DNA of 64,000 nt from Sphingomonas mali NBRC 15500 (GCF_001598415.1 NZ_BCYX01000006.1:62001-126000); one strand, 5' to 3'; numbered from the stretch's first letter, positions 26,568 through 36,103 are shown. The notes: a model not told the origin generated them from the sequence alone. Made by a program: numbers and translations.

Positions 26568-28834
26568 GATTTTTGTCCGGTACGGGTAAGCATCGCCAGC
26601 GCGCCTTCGCCCTTGCTGGTTTCCGCGGGGTCACGATTGTCTTCGAGCAGGGCGTCGAGTTGGAGGGTGTCGAACACGATCGTCACCACCGTGCCGCCGC
26701 CCGGGCGGTCGGCAAAGGCGATCGTGCCGCAATGTTCCTCGATGATCTTCTTGACGATCGCCAGGCCCAGGCCGGTGCCGCGCGCGCGCGTCGTCATATA
26801 GGGTTCGACGATCCGATCGCGCTCGAGCGGCAGCCCGATGCCGTTGTCGCTGATGGTCGCGGTCATCAGGCGCTCGCCGTGATCGAGCGTGACGTTGATC
26901 TCGCCCGGCAGCGCATCCTCACCGCGCGCCTCGATCGCCTCGACCGCGTTCTTGATGATGTTGGTCAGCGCCTGGCCGATCTGGCGGCGATCGCAGACCA
27001 GGGGTGCGGCCTCCGGCGTGTCGAGCCGGAACGTGATATCGGGATGCGCCACTTCGTGCAGGAACACCGCCTGGCGCGTCAGGTCGATCAGCGATTCGGG
27101 GTGGAAAACCGGCTTGGGCATGCGCGCGAAGGAGGAGAATTCGTCGACCATCCGGCGCAGATCGCCGACCTGGCGCACGATCGTGTCGGTCAGCTGGGCG
27201 AAGACGCCGTCCTTCTCGTCGATCGTCTTGCCATAGCGGCGTTGCAGCCGCTCGGCGGCGAGCTGGATCGGAGTCAGCGGGTTCTTGATCTCATGCGCGA
27301 TGCGGCGCGCGACGTCGGACCACGCGGCGCGGCGCTGATCGAGCAATTGCTGGGTGATGTCGTCGAACGTCAGGACACGCCCGTCCTCATCGGCGGTGAT
27401 GCGCACCGCGAGCGTCCGTGGCTCACCGCCCGTGGTCAATTGCACAATCGATTCGCGCGCGTCGCCCTCGAGCAGTTCGGCGAGCTCGGGCGCGACGGCA
27501 ACCAGCTGCGCGCCGACCGCCTGGGTTTCGTCGAGCTTGAGCTGGGCGACCGCCGAGGCATTGATCAACCGGATCGTCCCGCCGCCATCGACCGAGATCA
27601 CGCCGGCGGAGACGCCCGACATCACCGCCTCGATCAGCGCGCGCCGGCTTTCGAGCGCACCGGTCTGTTCCTGCAGCCTGAAAGTCATGCGGTTGAACGC
27701 ATTGGCCAACGTGCCGACCTCGTCATCGGTTCGCGGATCGGGCACGCGCGCGGTCAGGTCGCCATCGGCAACGCGGCGCGCGGCCGCCACCATTTCGCCG
27801 ACCGGGCGGACCAGGCGATCGGCGACGACCAACGCGATCCACACCGCGATCCCCACGATCAGCAGCGCGACGATGAACAAGGCCGCGTTGAATTCCAGCT
27901 GCAGCGCACGGGCGCGCGATTGAGTTGCTTTGAATTCGGCAACCACGTCCAGCACGCGCTGAGACTGTCGATCCACCACCGGACCATCGGTAACCCTGCC
28001 AGCGTAAAGGAAAATCTGCTTGCTGCCAGGGACCAACGTTAGCACTCGAACGCGATTACCCTTTACCGTCACCATGCTCGGCTCGCCCTTGAGCACAGCA
28101 GCTACCGCAATCGGGTCAATTTGCTGCGCCACATTTCCGTATGGGTCGACGCGCGCGATGAACTGGATATCGTTCTGCTTGTTGATCGTGAATAGCGCTA
28201 CTTCGGAAAGGGCGCGATAATAGGCTTGCTGACCAAGATAGTTGGGCAACAGAGAACCATAAACTGGATCGCGCGCCTTGCTGAGCGTAGCAGGGTCGGT
28301 CGTCTCACTGAGCACCTTGAAATTCGCGGAGAGATCGGTGGCGGTGGTCAGAGCCTCTTGGTTCCAGCGAGATAAAGACTGTTCGTATGACTCTTGGGCA
28401 AGCGTGGTTGCATTTTTGAGCAAACCACTCACGCGGTCGGACAGCCAGAATTCGACGCCGTATTGGAACATCACCGACGCGAAGATCACCGCAAGCACGG
28501 TCGGCACGGTGGCAATGGTCGAGAACAACGCGACCAGGCGGACGTGCAGCCGCCCTTCCCCGCCTGTCCCGGATTTCGCCACGCGGCTTTTCGCGATGCG
28601 GCGGCCGAGCAGCATGATCAGCGCGACGCAGGGGCCAAGATTGACCACCAGCAACAACGCGACGAGTGGTGGGGTCAGCAAACGCTGCGGCGCGGCGCCG
28701 GCGCGCACGACGAAATAGGTGGCGACGCCGACCGCGATTGCCAGCACGAGCACGGTCAGCTCGAAAGCTGGGGTAATTCGGGGACGCCCGTCCCAGAAAC
28801 GCCGGGGCGCGGCCGTCATGCTCTCGCCACTCAT
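26564..28834 (-). CDS. ntrY: Sensor histidine kinase NtrY
   Basis: About 756 aa inner-membrane kinase. N-terminal membrane helices flank a periplasmic sensor region (about 135-295), followed by a HAMP domain, a PAS domain (about 395-500), the H-box with RIAHEIKNPLTPIQLAAERLQ and an HATPase domain with the GIGLPLE and GTGLGLAIVKKI motifs. It phosphorylates NtrX. ATG 28834 and ATG 28819 are both possible starts; neither has a strong ribosome-binding site. It is encoded 64 bp after ntrC and overlaps ntrX. Confidence 0.92.
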   Translation of the reverse strand: MSGESMTAAPRRFWDGRPRITPAFELTVLVLAIAVGVATYFVVRAGAAPQRLLTPPLVALLLVVNLGPCVALIMLLGRRIAKSRVAKSGTGGEGRLHVRLVALFSTIATVPTVLAVIFASVMFQYGVEFWLSDRVSGLLKNATTLAQESYEQSLSRWNQEALTTATDLSANFKVLSETTDPATLSKARDPVYGSLLPNYLGQQAYYRALSEVALFTINKQNDIQFIARVDPYGNVAQQIDPIAVAAVLKGEPSMVTVKGNRVRVLTLVPGSKQIFLYAGRVTDGPVVDRQSQRVLDVVAEFKATQSRARALQLEFNAALFIVALLIVGIAVWIALVVADRLVRPVGEMVAAARRVADGDLTARVPDPRTDDEVGTLANAFNRMTFRLQEQTGALESRRALIEAVMSGVSAGVISVDGGGTIRLINASAVAQLKLDETQAVGAQLVAVAPELAELLEGDARESIVQLTTGGEPRTLAVRITADEDGRVLTFDDITQQLLDQRRAAWSDVARRIAHEIKNPLTPIQLAAERLQRRYGKTIDEKDGVFAQLTDTIVRQVGDLRRMVDEFSSFARMPKPVFHPESLIDLTRQAVFLHEVAHPDITFRLDTPEAAPLVCDRRQIGQALTNIIKNAVEAIEARGEDALPGEINVTLDHGERLMTATISDNGIGLPLERDRIVEPYMTTRARGTGLGLAIVKKIIEEHCGTIAFADRPGGGTVVTIVFDTLQLDALLEDNRDPAETSKGEGALAMLTRTGQKS

Positions 28835-28898
28835 CGTTGCAGGAATACAACGGTTGCGTGGCAAGGAAAACACATAATTGACGTCAAACCGTCGTGGA

Positions 28899-30335
28899 TC
28901 AGCCCCCGTCCGCCGTGCCCCCTGGCTCGATCCCCAAGGTGTCGAGGCGTTTCCTCAGCGTATTGCGGTTTATTCCCATCGCGCGCGCGGCTCGCAACTG
29001 ATTGCCGCCATGACGCGCGAGCATCGCCTCGATCAGCGGCCGTTCGACTTCCGCGATGATCCGCTCGTAGAGCGTGCCGTCGTCGAGCGCGCGTGGATCT
29101 TCGCGGGCGATACGGTCGAGCCGCGCTCGCACCGCTGCGTCGAGATCGAGGGCGCCGACCGGTACCGCCGCCGACGGCATGCCGATGACGCTGCCCAATT
29201 CGCCCGCGCCGATCACCTCGTCGCGACTCAGCACTGCCAGCCGCCGCATGATGTTTTCGAGCTCGCGGACATTGCCCGGCCAGTCATGCGCCTCGAGCGC
29301 GACGATTGCCGCCTCGTCCAGGCGCTTGCGCGGCAGGCCATTCTCGGCGGCGCGATCGAGGAAGTGGCGCGCCAGCAGCGCAATGTCCTGGCGCCGTTCG
29401 CGCAAAGCTGGAAGAGTGACCGGTACGACGTTGAGACGATAGAATAAATCTTCTCGGAATTGCCCCGACTGGACCAGCGCATTGAGGTCACGATTGGTCG
29501 CCGCGACGATGCGGACGTCGGCCCTGATCGTCCGAGCGCCACCCACCGTGGTGAACTCACCCGATTGCAGCACGCGCAACAACCGCGTCTGCGCCTCGAG
29601 CGGCATGTCGCCGATCTCGTCGAGGAACAATGTGCCCCCTGCGGCCTGCTCGAACCGCCCGGCCGATCGTGCCTGCGCCCCGGTAAAGGCGCCGCGTTCA
29701 TGACCGAACAATTCCGCCTCGATCAGCTCGCGCGGGATTGCCGCCATGTTGATCGCCAGGAACGGCGCATGCGCGCGCGGACCGAGATCGTGGATGGCAC
29801 GCGCGACCAACTCCTTGCCCGTCCCCGATTCGCCCGAGATCAGCACGGTGAGATCGTTCGAGATCACGCGCGCAATCACGCGATAGACGTCCTGCATCGC
29901 CGGCGATCGGCCGATCAACGGCAGCGCGCGATCGGCGTCTTCGAGCGCTTCGGCGGCACCGCCACCCTGCCGCGCGAGCGCGCCGTCTACCGCCCGCGTC
30001 AGATCGTCGAGGTCGAACGGCTTGGGCAGATAGTCATAGGCACCGACCTCGGTCGCGCGCACCGCCGTCGTCAGCGTATTCTGCGCCGACAGGACGATGA
30101 CCGGCAGCTGCGGATAGGTCTGGACCAATCCCGCCACCATATCGAGGCCGTTGCCGTCGGGGAGGACAACGTCGCTCACCACCACATCGGGCATAGCGGC
30201 GCGCAATTCGCGGTTGAACTCGGCAAGACTGGCGGTCGTTCTCACGCGGTGCCCGGCACGGCGCAGAGCATGCGCGACGACCGTGCGGATCGCCGAATCG
30301 TCATCGAGCACCAGGATGTCGCCCGACCGACTCAT
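28899..30335 (-). CDS. ntrC: Nitrogen regulation response regulator NtrC
   Basis: 478 aa enhancer-binding protein: receiver domain (D55), sigma-54 interaction AAA+ domain with Walker A GESGTGKE and an intact GAFTGA loop (ELFGHERGAFTGA), and a C-terminal Fis-type DNA-binding domain ([20 protein letters not shown]). It activates sigma-54 promoters of nitrogen assimilation genes. The frame is open further upstream, but ATG 30335 overlaps the ntrB stop and gives the normal start. The intact GAFTGA contrasts with NtrX two genes away. Confidence 0.95.
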   Translation of the reverse strand: MSRSGDILVLDDDSAIRTVVAHALRRAGHRVRTTASLAEFNRELRAAMPDVVVSDVVLPDGNGLDMVAGLVQTYPQLPVIVLSAQNTLTTAVRATEVGAYDYLPKPFDLDDLTRAVDGALARQGGGAAEALEDADRALPLIGRSPAMQDVYRVIARVISNDLTVLISGESGTGKELVARAIHDLGPRAHAPFLAINMAAIPRELIEAELFGHERGAFTGAQARSAGRFEQAAGGTLFLDEIGDMPLEAQTRLLRVLQSGEFTTVGGARTIRADVRIVAATNRDLNALVQSGQFREDLFYRLNVVPVTLPALRERRQDIALLARHFLDRAAENGLPRKRLDEAAIVALEAHDWPGNVRELENIMRRLAVLSRDEVIGAGELGSVIGMPSAAVPVGALDLDAAVRARLDRIAREDPRALDDGTLYERIIAEVERPLIEAMLARHGGNQLRAARAMGINRNTLRKRLDTLGIEPGGTADGG

Positions 30336-31396
30336 TGCGCGCGCGCCAGCAGGATACGGAAGATGGTCATTTCGGGCGCCCCTTCGCGCGAATATTGCAC
30401 GACGCCGCCCATATCGCGCACCAATTTGTCGACCAAAGCGAGGCCAAGCCCCTGCCCTTCGGGCTTGCTCGACACGAACGGGCTGAACAAATGATCGGCG
30501 ATATCGGCAGGCGCACCGGCGCCATTGTCGATCACGCACAATTCGATCGGCAGACCACGCCGCGGTTGGCCGGGCCCGGCGTCGACCGCCAGGCCGTGAC
30601 GGTAAGCGGTTGAGATCAGGATCCGCGGCTTCTTGACGTCATCGAGCGCTTCGGCGGCGTTTTTCAACAGGTTGATGACAATCTGCAACAGCGCGTCATT
30701 GTCGGCGAGGACCGGCGGCAGCGAAGGGTCGAAGCTTTCCTCGATCGTGATGTCGCGCGCGAAACCGGTCTGGGCGACGCGCCGCGCGTGATCGAGCAAA
30801 GGGTAGATATTGGTCGGCTGCGGATTGACCTGGCGTCCGGTGAAATCCTGCATCTTGTCGATCAGGGCGGCGATGCGGTCGACCTCGGTCGTGATCAGCG
30901 TGGTGAGTTCGGCGCCGGCGCCTTCGGCGGCGAGCAATTGCGCCGCGCCGCGAATCCCCGACAACGGGTTCTTGATCTCGTGACCGAGCATCGCCGCCGC
31001 GCCGATGACGGCGCGCGCCCCGCCACGTTCGGCAGATTGGCCGACCTTGCGCGTACCGCTGATGGCGTGGAGCGCGATCGCCCGCCATCCGTCATGGTCG
31101 GCGACCGGCGTCTCATAATAGTCGACGCGGAGCCGGCCGGTGCGTTCGGTACCGATATCGAAATCGAACGCCGATACCGCCCGTCCGTCCCCTGCCCCAG
31201 GCGGCGGCGTCAACACATCGGCAAGCGGCAGGCCGCGCATCGCGCGCTCGGACTGGTTCAGCAGCAATTCGCATTCGCCATTGGCATTGCGCACCAGTCC
31301 CTCGGGATCGACCACGAGAATGGCGATCGGCAGCCCGGCGAAAAGCTCGGCGAAATTGGGCGACTCAGGCAGCGGCGCGGGCTCGCCAGGGCGCAT
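30332..31396 (-). CDS. ntrB: Nitrogen regulation sensor kinase NtrB
   Basis: 354 aa soluble histidine kinase/phosphatase that controls NtrC in response to PII signalling. An N-terminal PAS domain (about 15-120), the H-box [20 protein letters not shown] and the HATPase motifs ([22 protein letters not shown]) are evident; no membrane helices are seen. Overlaps of 4 nt with ntrC and 32 nt with dusB show tight coupling. dusB(nifR3)-ntrB-ntrC-ntrY-ntrX is the classic alphaproteobacterial operon. Confidence 0.95.
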   Translation of the reverse strand: MRPGEPAPLPESPNFAELFAGLPIAILVVDPEGLVRNANGECELLLNQSERAMRGLPLADVLTPPPGAGDGRAVSAFDFDIGTERTGRLRVDYYETPVADHDGWRAIALHAISGTRKVGQSAERGGARAVIGAAAMLGHEIKNPLSGIRGAAQLLAAEGAGAELTTLITTEVDRIAALIDKMQDFTGRQVNPQPTNIYPLLDHARRVAQTGFARDITIEESFDPSLPPVLADNDALLQIVINLLKNAAEALDDVKKPRILISTAYRHGLAVDAGPGQPRRGLPIELCVIDNGAGAPADIADHLFSPFVSSKPEGQGLGLALVDKLVRDMGGVVQYSREGAPEMTIFRILLARAQ

Positions 31397-32363
31397 AGAA
31401 ATCAGCCAGCATCGCCTTGACGCGATTGGCGTCAGGTTCCTGGTTCACCTTGTTGCGGAATTCGGCCGAGCCGGGCAGGCCCTTGGTATACCAGCCGATA
31501 TGCTTGCGCATCATGTTGACGCCCGTCTCGGTGCCATAATGGTCGAGCATATCGTCGTAATGCCCTGCGATGACATTATATTGTTCATCGATGGACGGCT
31601 CGGCGACTGCCCGGCCCTGTTGCAGATACGCCATCACCTGGGCGAGCAGCCACGGCTTGCCGTACGAGCCGCGGCCGATCATGACGCCGTCTGCGCCCGA
31701 CAGTTCCAGCGCCTTCACCGCATCTTCCGACGAACAGATATCGCCGTTGACGATCACCGGCACCCTAACTGCTTGCTTCACCGAGCGGACGAAGCCCCAA
31801 TCGGCCTCACCCTTGTACATCTGGTTGCGCGTGCGGCCGTGGACGGTGACCATCTGCACGCCGAGATCCTCGGCGATCCGCGCGAGCTCGGGGGCGTTGA
31901 GGCTGGCATGGTCCCAGCCCATCCGCATCTTGAGCGTGACGGGGACCTTCACCGCCTTGACGCAGGCCGCGACGATCGCACTGGCGAGCTTGAGGTCGCG
32001 CATCAGCGCCGATCCGGCATCGCCATTGGTCACCTTGCGGACGGGACAGCCCATATTGATGTCGACGATCGCCGCGCCCTTGTCTTCCGCGAGCTTGGCC
32101 GCCTCGCCCATCTCGAACGGCGTGCAGCCGACCAGCTGCATCGAGACAGGCTCTTCGATCGCATCCCACATCGCCTTCTGGATCGACTGGCGGGTTTCGC
32201 GGATCGCGGCCTGGCTGGCGATCATCTCGGTCACGTTGAGCCCCGAGCCGAAGCGCCGCACGAGGCGACGGAACGGCAGATCGCTCACGCCCGTCATGGG
32301 CGCGAGGATCACCGGGGTCTCGATCCGGACCGGACCGACCTGGATGGGCGCGAGCTTGGTCAT
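31365..32363 (-). CDS. dusB: tRNA-dihydrouridine synthase DusB (NifR3)
   Basis: 332 aa FMN-dependent TIM-barrel enzyme that reduces uridines in the tRNA D-loop. [15 protein letters not shown] at the N-terminus, the catalytic Cys in [19 protein letters not shown], and [14 protein letters not shown] are diagnostic. ATG 32363 is preferred over upstream in-frame starts because it gives the family N-terminus. It is first in the ntr operon and divergent from ispDF across 78 bp. Confidence 0.95.
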   Translation of the reverse strand: MTKLAPIQVGPVRIETPVILAPMTGVSDLPFRRLVRRFGSGLNVTEMIASQAAIRETRQSIQKAMWDAIEEPVSMQLVGCTPFEMGEAAKLAEDKGAAIVDINMGCPVRKVTNGDAGSALMRDLKLASAIVAACVKAVKVPVTLKMRMGWDHASLNAPELARIAEDLGVQMVTVHGRTRNQMYKGEADWGFVRSVKQAVRVPVIVNGDICSSEDAVKALELSGADGVMIGRGSYGKPWLLAQVMAYLQQGRAVAEPSIDEQYNVIAGHYDDMLDHYGTETGVNMMRKHIGWYTKGLPGSAEFRNKVNQEPDANRVKAMLADFYAPWRARAAA

Positions 32364-32405
32364 GTGCTTAAAAATCGGGCAGCGCATAGCTCGGCGCGAT
32401 GGCGC

Positions 32406-32434
32406 TGGCAAGGCCAAGCAGGGTGCGCTAGGCG
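32406..32434 (+). promoter_or_regulatory. Predicted ispDF promoter
   Basis: TGGCAA (32406-32411), 17-bp spacer, TAGGCG (32429-32434) in the context GCTAGGCGC also seen before rpmE. The -10 box ends 7 nt before ATG 32442, so the message is predicted to be leaderless. Confidence 0.45.
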
Positions 32435-32441
32435 CGCGGCC

Positions 32442-33560
32442 ATGTCTGCCGAAACAATTGCCCTGATCGTTGCCGCCGGAAAAGGCGAGCGGATCGGCGG
32501 CGATACGCCCAAGCAATTCCTGCCGCTCGCCGGGCTGTCGCTGGTCGACCATAGCCGGCGCGCGCTGGCCGCGCATCCCGGGATCGATCGTGTCGTCACG
32601 GTGGTCGCGGCCGGCAACGAGTCATTCGTCGAGGGAGAGACGGCAATTGGCGGCGCGACACGCCGCGAGTCGGTACTGAACGGGCTCGAGGCGATCGGTG
32701 AAGCGCGGCGCGTTTTGGTCCACGATGCAGCGCGCCCCATCGTGCCCGCAGCGGTGATCGATCGACTGCTACTCGCACTGGATAGCGCCAAGGGCGCGGT
32801 CCCTACCCTTCCCGTCGCCGACACGATCGCCCGGAAAGGCGATGCTCTCGGTGACACGGTGGATAGGTCGGCTCTGGTGCGCGTGCAGACGCCGCAAGCG
32901 TTCGATTACGCCGCCATCCTTGCCGCGCATCGCGCCTGGCCAATCGACGAGGAAGCGACCGACGACGCGCAGATATTGCGCCGCGCCGGGCATGATGTGG
33001 CGATTGTCGACGGCGACCCGCTGCTCGACAAGATCACCTATCCCGGCGACATCGCGCTAGCCGAAGCTAGGCTGGGAGCGATGATGCGCGTCAGGACAGC
33101 GACCGGATACGACGTCCACCGCCTCGTCGCCGGAGAGCGTTTGTGGCTAGGCGGCGTGCTGATCCCGCACGACAAGGGCTTATCAGGGCATAGCGACGCC
33201 GATGTCGCGCTCCACGCCATCACCGATGCAGTGCTGGGCACGATCGCCGCGGGCGATATCGGCCAGCATTTCCCGCCGAGCGATCCGCGATGGAAAGGCG
33301 CCGAGTCGGGACAATTCCTCGAACACGCCGCCTCGCTCGTGGCGGCCAAGGGCGGCACGATCGATTTCGTCGACCTGACGATCATCTGCGAAGCCCCCAA
33401 GATCGGCCCATATCGCGACACTATCCGCGATCGCGTCGCGACGCTGTTGCGGGTGTCGCGCGAGCAGATTAGCGTCAAGGCGACGACGACCGAGCGGCTG
33501 GGTTTCACCGGCCGTGGCGAGGGGATTGCCGCGCAGGCGGTGGTGACCATCAGGATCTAA
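32442..33560 (+). CDS. ispDF: Bifunctional IspD/IspF (MEP pathway)
   Basis: 372 aa fusion of two MEP isoprenoid enzymes. Residues 1-213 are the IspD cytidylyltransferase ([27 protein letters not shown]), and residues 214-372 are the IspF cyclodiphosphate synthase (TGYDVHRL with metal ligands D224 and H226, [12 protein letters not shown], and the C-terminal [15 protein letters not shown]). The fusion is common in alphaproteobacteria. No Shine-Dalgarno is seen before ATG 32442, which fits the predicted leaderless promoter. With dxr in this window it covers three pathway steps. Confidence 0.95.
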   Translation: MSAETIALIVAAGKGERIGGDTPKQFLPLAGLSLVDHSRRALAAHPGIDRVVTVVAAGNESFVEGETAIGGATRRESVLNGLEAIGEARRVLVHDAARPIVPAAVIDRLLLALDSAKGAVPTLPVADTIARKGDALGDTVDRSALVRVQTPQAFDYAAILAAHRAWPIDEEATDDAQILRRAGHDVAIVDGDPLLDKITYPGDIALAEARLGAMMRVRTATGYDVHRLVAGERLWLGGVLIPHDKGLSGHSDADVALHAITDAVLGTIAAGDIGQHFPPSDPRWKGAESGQFLEHAASLVAAKGGTIDFVDLTIICEAPKIGPYRDTIRDRVATLLRVSREQISVKATTTERLGFTGRGEGIAAQAVVTIRI

Positions 33561-33570
33561 GGGACACACA

Positions 33571-34116
33571 ATGAAGAAGTTGACGGGCGCGGCCATCGCG
33601 CTGTGGATGGGCATGGCGGCGACGACCGCGCAGGCGGCGGCCGAGCCGCAACCCTGTCTGACCGAGGTGGAGGCGCAATCGCTGATCACCGCGGTGCTGC
33701 CGGATGTGTTCCAGCAGGTCGGGCGGGCCTGCAGCAATGTGCTGCCCGAGAATGCGACGCTACGTGGCGGTCTGCCGCCGCTCGTCGCGCGTTACCAGGC
33801 CCCGGCGGATCTCGCGTGGCCGCAGGCAGTGGCCGCGTTCGGCAAGATCGGCGGCAAGGACATGGCGGGGATCGATCCCAGATTGCTCCGTCCGATGATG
33901 GGGCCGATGATCGCGGGCGCGATTGCCCAGGACATCAAACCGCGCGATTGCTCGACGATCGATCGCGCGATCGGCCTGATGTCGCCGCTGCCGCCTGCCA
34001 ATACCGCCGGCCTGATTGTGCTGATCGCTTCCGTCGCAGGGGGCAAGGACAAGAAGGACAGCCCGTTTTCGATCTGCCCGGTCGCCGCGGCGGCGCCGGC
34101 GACGGCACGACCGTGA
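33571..34116 (+). CDS. Secreted hypothetical protein with four cysteines
   Basis: 181 aa, not recognised. A signal peptide (cleavage near residue 23, after AQA) is followed by a mature domain with exactly four Cys (C29, C54, C127, C169), suggesting two disulfides in the periplasm. A low-charge helix around 105-122 and a hydrophobic stretch (146-156) are present. It lies 10 bp after ispDF and overlaps pncC (GTGA at 34113), so it is co-transcribed and translationally coupled with both. Codon use is like that of its neighbours, so it appears to be a real, long-resident gene. Confidence 0.75.
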   Translation: MKKLTGAAIALWMGMAATTAQAAAEPQPCLTEVEAQSLITAVLPDVFQQVGRACSNVLPENATLRGGLPPLVARYQAPADLAWPQAVAAFGKIGGKDMAGIDPRLLRPMMGPMIAGAIAQDIKPRDCSTIDRAIGLMSPLPPANTAGLIVLIASVAGGKDKKDSPFSICPVAAAAPATARP

Positions 34117-34643
34117 CGATCGACACCGTCCTGCCCGCCGAGCTCGTTACCCTGGCGCGCAAGGTCGTCGACGCCAACAAGGCGCTCGGCCGCAAATTCG
34201 CGCTCGCGGAAAGCTGCACCGGCGGTCTGGTCGCTGCGGCGATCACCGAAATCCCTGGCTCTTCGGAGGTTCTGCTCGGCGGCTTTGTGACGTATTCGAA
34301 CGAGTCCAAGGTGGACATGCTCCGCGTCAGCCATGACGTGCTCGATACGTTCGGCGCGGTGTCGATCGCGACCGCCTGGTCGATGGCGCAGGGCGCGCTG
34401 GAGGCGACCGACACCGACCTCGCGGTGGCGATCACCGGCATTGCCGGCCCCGGCGGCGGCAGCGAGAAGAAACCGGTCGGCACCGTGGTGTTCGCGCGCG
34501 CCGAGCGTGACGCCGATCCGTCCGATGTCGTCGCCGACCGCAAGGATTTCGGCGATCTCGGCCGCGGCGGGATCAGGCTTCAGGCGGCGCTGGTCGCGCT
34601 CGAATTGCTGATGCCGCGCGGATCGGACGTCCCGGCGCCGTAA
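34113..34643 (+). CDS. pncC: Nicotinamide-nucleotide amidase (CinA C-terminal family)
   Basis: 176 aa, the stand-alone CinA C-terminal domain. It deamidates nicotinamide mononucleotide to nicotinate mononucleotide in pyridine nucleotide salvage. Motifs: FALAESCTGGLVAAAITEIPGSS, GGFVTYSNESK, AITGIAGPGGGSEKKPVGTV. The N-terminal COG1058 half of full CinA is absent. GTG 34113 overlaps the upstream stop. The last 64 nt overlap the 3' end of the convergent coq10-like gene on the other strand. Confidence 0.93.
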   Translation: MTIDTVLPAELVTLARKVVDANKALGRKFALAESCTGGLVAAAITEIPGSSEVLLGGFVTYSNESKVDMLRVSHDVLDTFGAVSIATAWSMAQGALEATDTDLAVAITGIAGPGGGSEKKPVGTVVFARAERDADPSDVVADRKDFGDLGRGGIRLQAALVALELLMPRGSDVPAP

Positions 34644-35062
34644 AGCTGGGCCGCGCGCGTCTCGAACGCGCCCGTCATCCGGGTCAGCGCCGACGAGAAG
34701 ACCTGCCCCGCGAGCATCTCGAACACGCGGTTCCTGAAGGCGAAGTCGACCGCGAAATCGACCTCGCACCCGCCCGGTGCGACGCGGAAATACCAATCGT
34801 TGCTGAGGTATTTGAGCGGGCCGTCGATATAGTCGACATGGATCTTGGCTGGACGCTCCTTCTTCACTTTCGATGTGAAGGTCTCGCGCAGCCCTTTGAA
34901 CCCGACGATCAGGTCGGCAACCATCTCGCTCTGCGTATCGCTGCGCAGCCTGACCGCGCTGACCCAGGGCAGGAATTCCGCGTAACGACCGACATCAGCC
35001 ACCAGGTCGAACATCTGTTCGGGCGAGTAGGGCAGAAAGCGGGTCTCAGTGTGGCGTGGCAT
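34580..35062 (-). CDS. COQ10/RatA-like START-domain protein (SRPBCC family)
   Basis: 160 aa. A SRPBCC/START lipid-binding fold as in mitochondrial Coq10 and bacterial RatA; probably binds ubiquinone and supports respiration. Motifs: RFLPYSPEQMFDLVADVGRYAEFLPWVSAVR near the start and FKGLRETFTSKV in the middle. The label 'toxin RatA' sometimes used for this family is not supported by context. The C-terminal about 20 residues are encoded antisense to pncC. It is downstream of lipA on the same strand, separated by a REP element. Confidence 0.85.
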   Translation of the reverse strand: MPRHTETRFLPYSPEQMFDLVADVGRYAEFLPWVSAVRLRSDTQSEMVADLIVGFKGLRETFTSKVKKERPAKIHVDYIDGPLKYLSNDWYFRVAPGGCEVDFAVDFAFRNRVFEMLAGQVFSSALTRMTGAFETRAAQLYGAGTSDPRGISNSSATSAA

Positions 35063-35076
35063 CAGCCTTGTCCGTC

Positions 35077-35154
35077 ATGCCAGCGTAAGCTGGCATCTCC
35101 AGCCTTCTCTCCGGTCTCAACCGCCTGATACCCCAGCTTTCGCTGGGGTGACGG
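35077..35154. repeat. REP-like palindromes at the lipA-coq10 junction
   Basis: Two hairpins: ATGCCAGC-gtaa-GCTGGCAT (35077-35096) and ACCCCAGC-tttc-GCTGGGGT (35130-35149). They belong to the same family as the pair at 42698-42780. The second hairpin lies inside the lipA reading frame, whose stop codon is at 35117-35119. Confidence 0.75.
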
Positions 35155-36067
35155 ATGAGAGTCTCGCGTCGCGTGCCGCCTTCATCTTCGCGAAATCGTC
35201 TCCGGCATGATAGCTCGACCGCGTCAGCGGCGACGAGGCGACCAACAGGAACCCCTTGGCACGCGCGATCGCGGCATAAGCGTCGAACGCCTGGGGCGTG
35301 ACGAAATCCATCACTTTGGTGTGGCGCGGGGTGGGCTGGAGATACTGGCCCATGGTCAGGAAATCGACATCGGCGGAGCGCATGTCGTCCATCACTTGGT
35401 GAACCTCGAGCCGTTCCTCGCCCAGCCCGAGCATGACGCCCGATTTGGTGAAGATAGACGGGTCGAGCTTCTTGACCGACTCGAGCAGCCGCAGCGACGC
35501 ATAGTAACGCGCGCCGGGACGGATCGTCGGGTAGAGCCGCGGCACGGTTTCGAGATTGTGGTTGTAGACGTCCGGACGCGCCGCGACGATCGCCTCGACC
35601 GCCGCTTCGTGCTTGTTGCGGAAATCGGGAGTCAGGATCTCGATCGTCGTGGTCGGATTGGCCTTGCGGATCGCTTCGATCACCCGGACGAACTGCCTGG
35701 CGCCGCCATCGGGCAGGTCATCGCGGTCGACCGAAGTCACCACGATATGTTGCAGCCCCATCTGCGCCGCCGCATCGGCGACATTCTGCGGCTCCATCGG
35801 ATCGACCGCGCGCGGCATGCCGGTCTTGACGTTGCAGAACGCACAGGCGCGCGTGCACGTATCGCCCAGGATCATCACCGTGGCGTGCTTCTTCGACCAG
35901 CATTCGCCGATATTCGGACAAGCCGCTTCCTCGCACACCGTCGTCAGGCTCTTCGCGCGCATCAGCGCACGCGTCTCGGCGAAACCGGCCGAGGTCGGTG
36001 CCTTGACCCGAATCCAGTCGGGCTTGCGCTGGCGCGGCTCACGCGCGACGGGAGTGATCTCGTTCAT
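35117..36067 (-). CDS. lipA: Lipoyl synthase
   Basis: 316 aa radical-SAM enzyme that inserts two sulfurs into protein-bound octanoyl groups to make lipoate. Both clusters are visible: auxiliary cluster Cys45, Cys50 and Cys56 ([12 protein letters not shown]) and radical-SAM Cys71, Cys75 and Cys78 (CTRACAFC). Near the C-terminus [14 protein letters not shown] is normal. The final dozen residues ([13 protein letters not shown]) are encoded by a REP palindrome and look like an acquired tail. ATG 36067 lies 7 nt after a predicted -10 box, so the mRNA is probably leaderless. Confidence 0.95.
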   Translation of the reverse strand: MNEITPVAREPRQRKPDWIRVKAPTSAGFAETRALMRAKSLTTVCEEAACPNIGECWSKKHATVMILGDTCTRACAFCNVKTGMPRAVDPMEPQNVADAAAQMGLQHIVVTSVDRDDLPDGGARQFVRVIEAIRKANPTTTIEILTPDFRNKHEAAVEAIVAARPDVYNHNLETVPRLYPTIRPGARYYASLRLLESVKKLDPSIFTKSGVMLGLGEERLEVHQVMDDMRSADVDFLTMGQYLQPTPRHTKVMDFVTPQAFDAYAAIARAKGFLLVASSPLTRSSYHAGDDFAKMKAARDARLSSVTPAKAGVSGG

Positions 36068-36074
36068 GCACGCG

Positions 36075-36103
36075 CAGATAGCGAGCCTAGGGTCTGTACT
36101 CAA
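36075..36103 (-). promoter_or_regulatory. Predicted lipA promoter, overlapping the palindromic element
   Basis: On the minus strand TTGAGT (36103-36098), exactly 17 bp, then TATCTG (36080-36075), ending 7 nt before the lipA ATG. The -35 box lies inside the outer left arm of the element at 36089-36418 and the -10 box lies outside it. The identical -35 sequence is repeated in inverted form in the right arm. Confidence 0.5.

Noticed and set aside
26573..28042. 489-codon plus-strand frame opposite ntrY
   Set aside because: Antisense shadow of a strong histidine kinase gene with no recognisable domain or ribosome-binding site.
31140..32441. Apparent N-terminal extension of IspDF by 434 codons
   Set aside because: It is antisense to dusB and ntrB; the true IspD N-terminus begins at ATG 32442.
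34580..35062. RatA toxin of a toxin-antitoxin pair
   Set aside because: The family name RatA is a legacy label. No antitoxin partner is present and the neighbours (lipA) fit a respiratory lipid-binding role.
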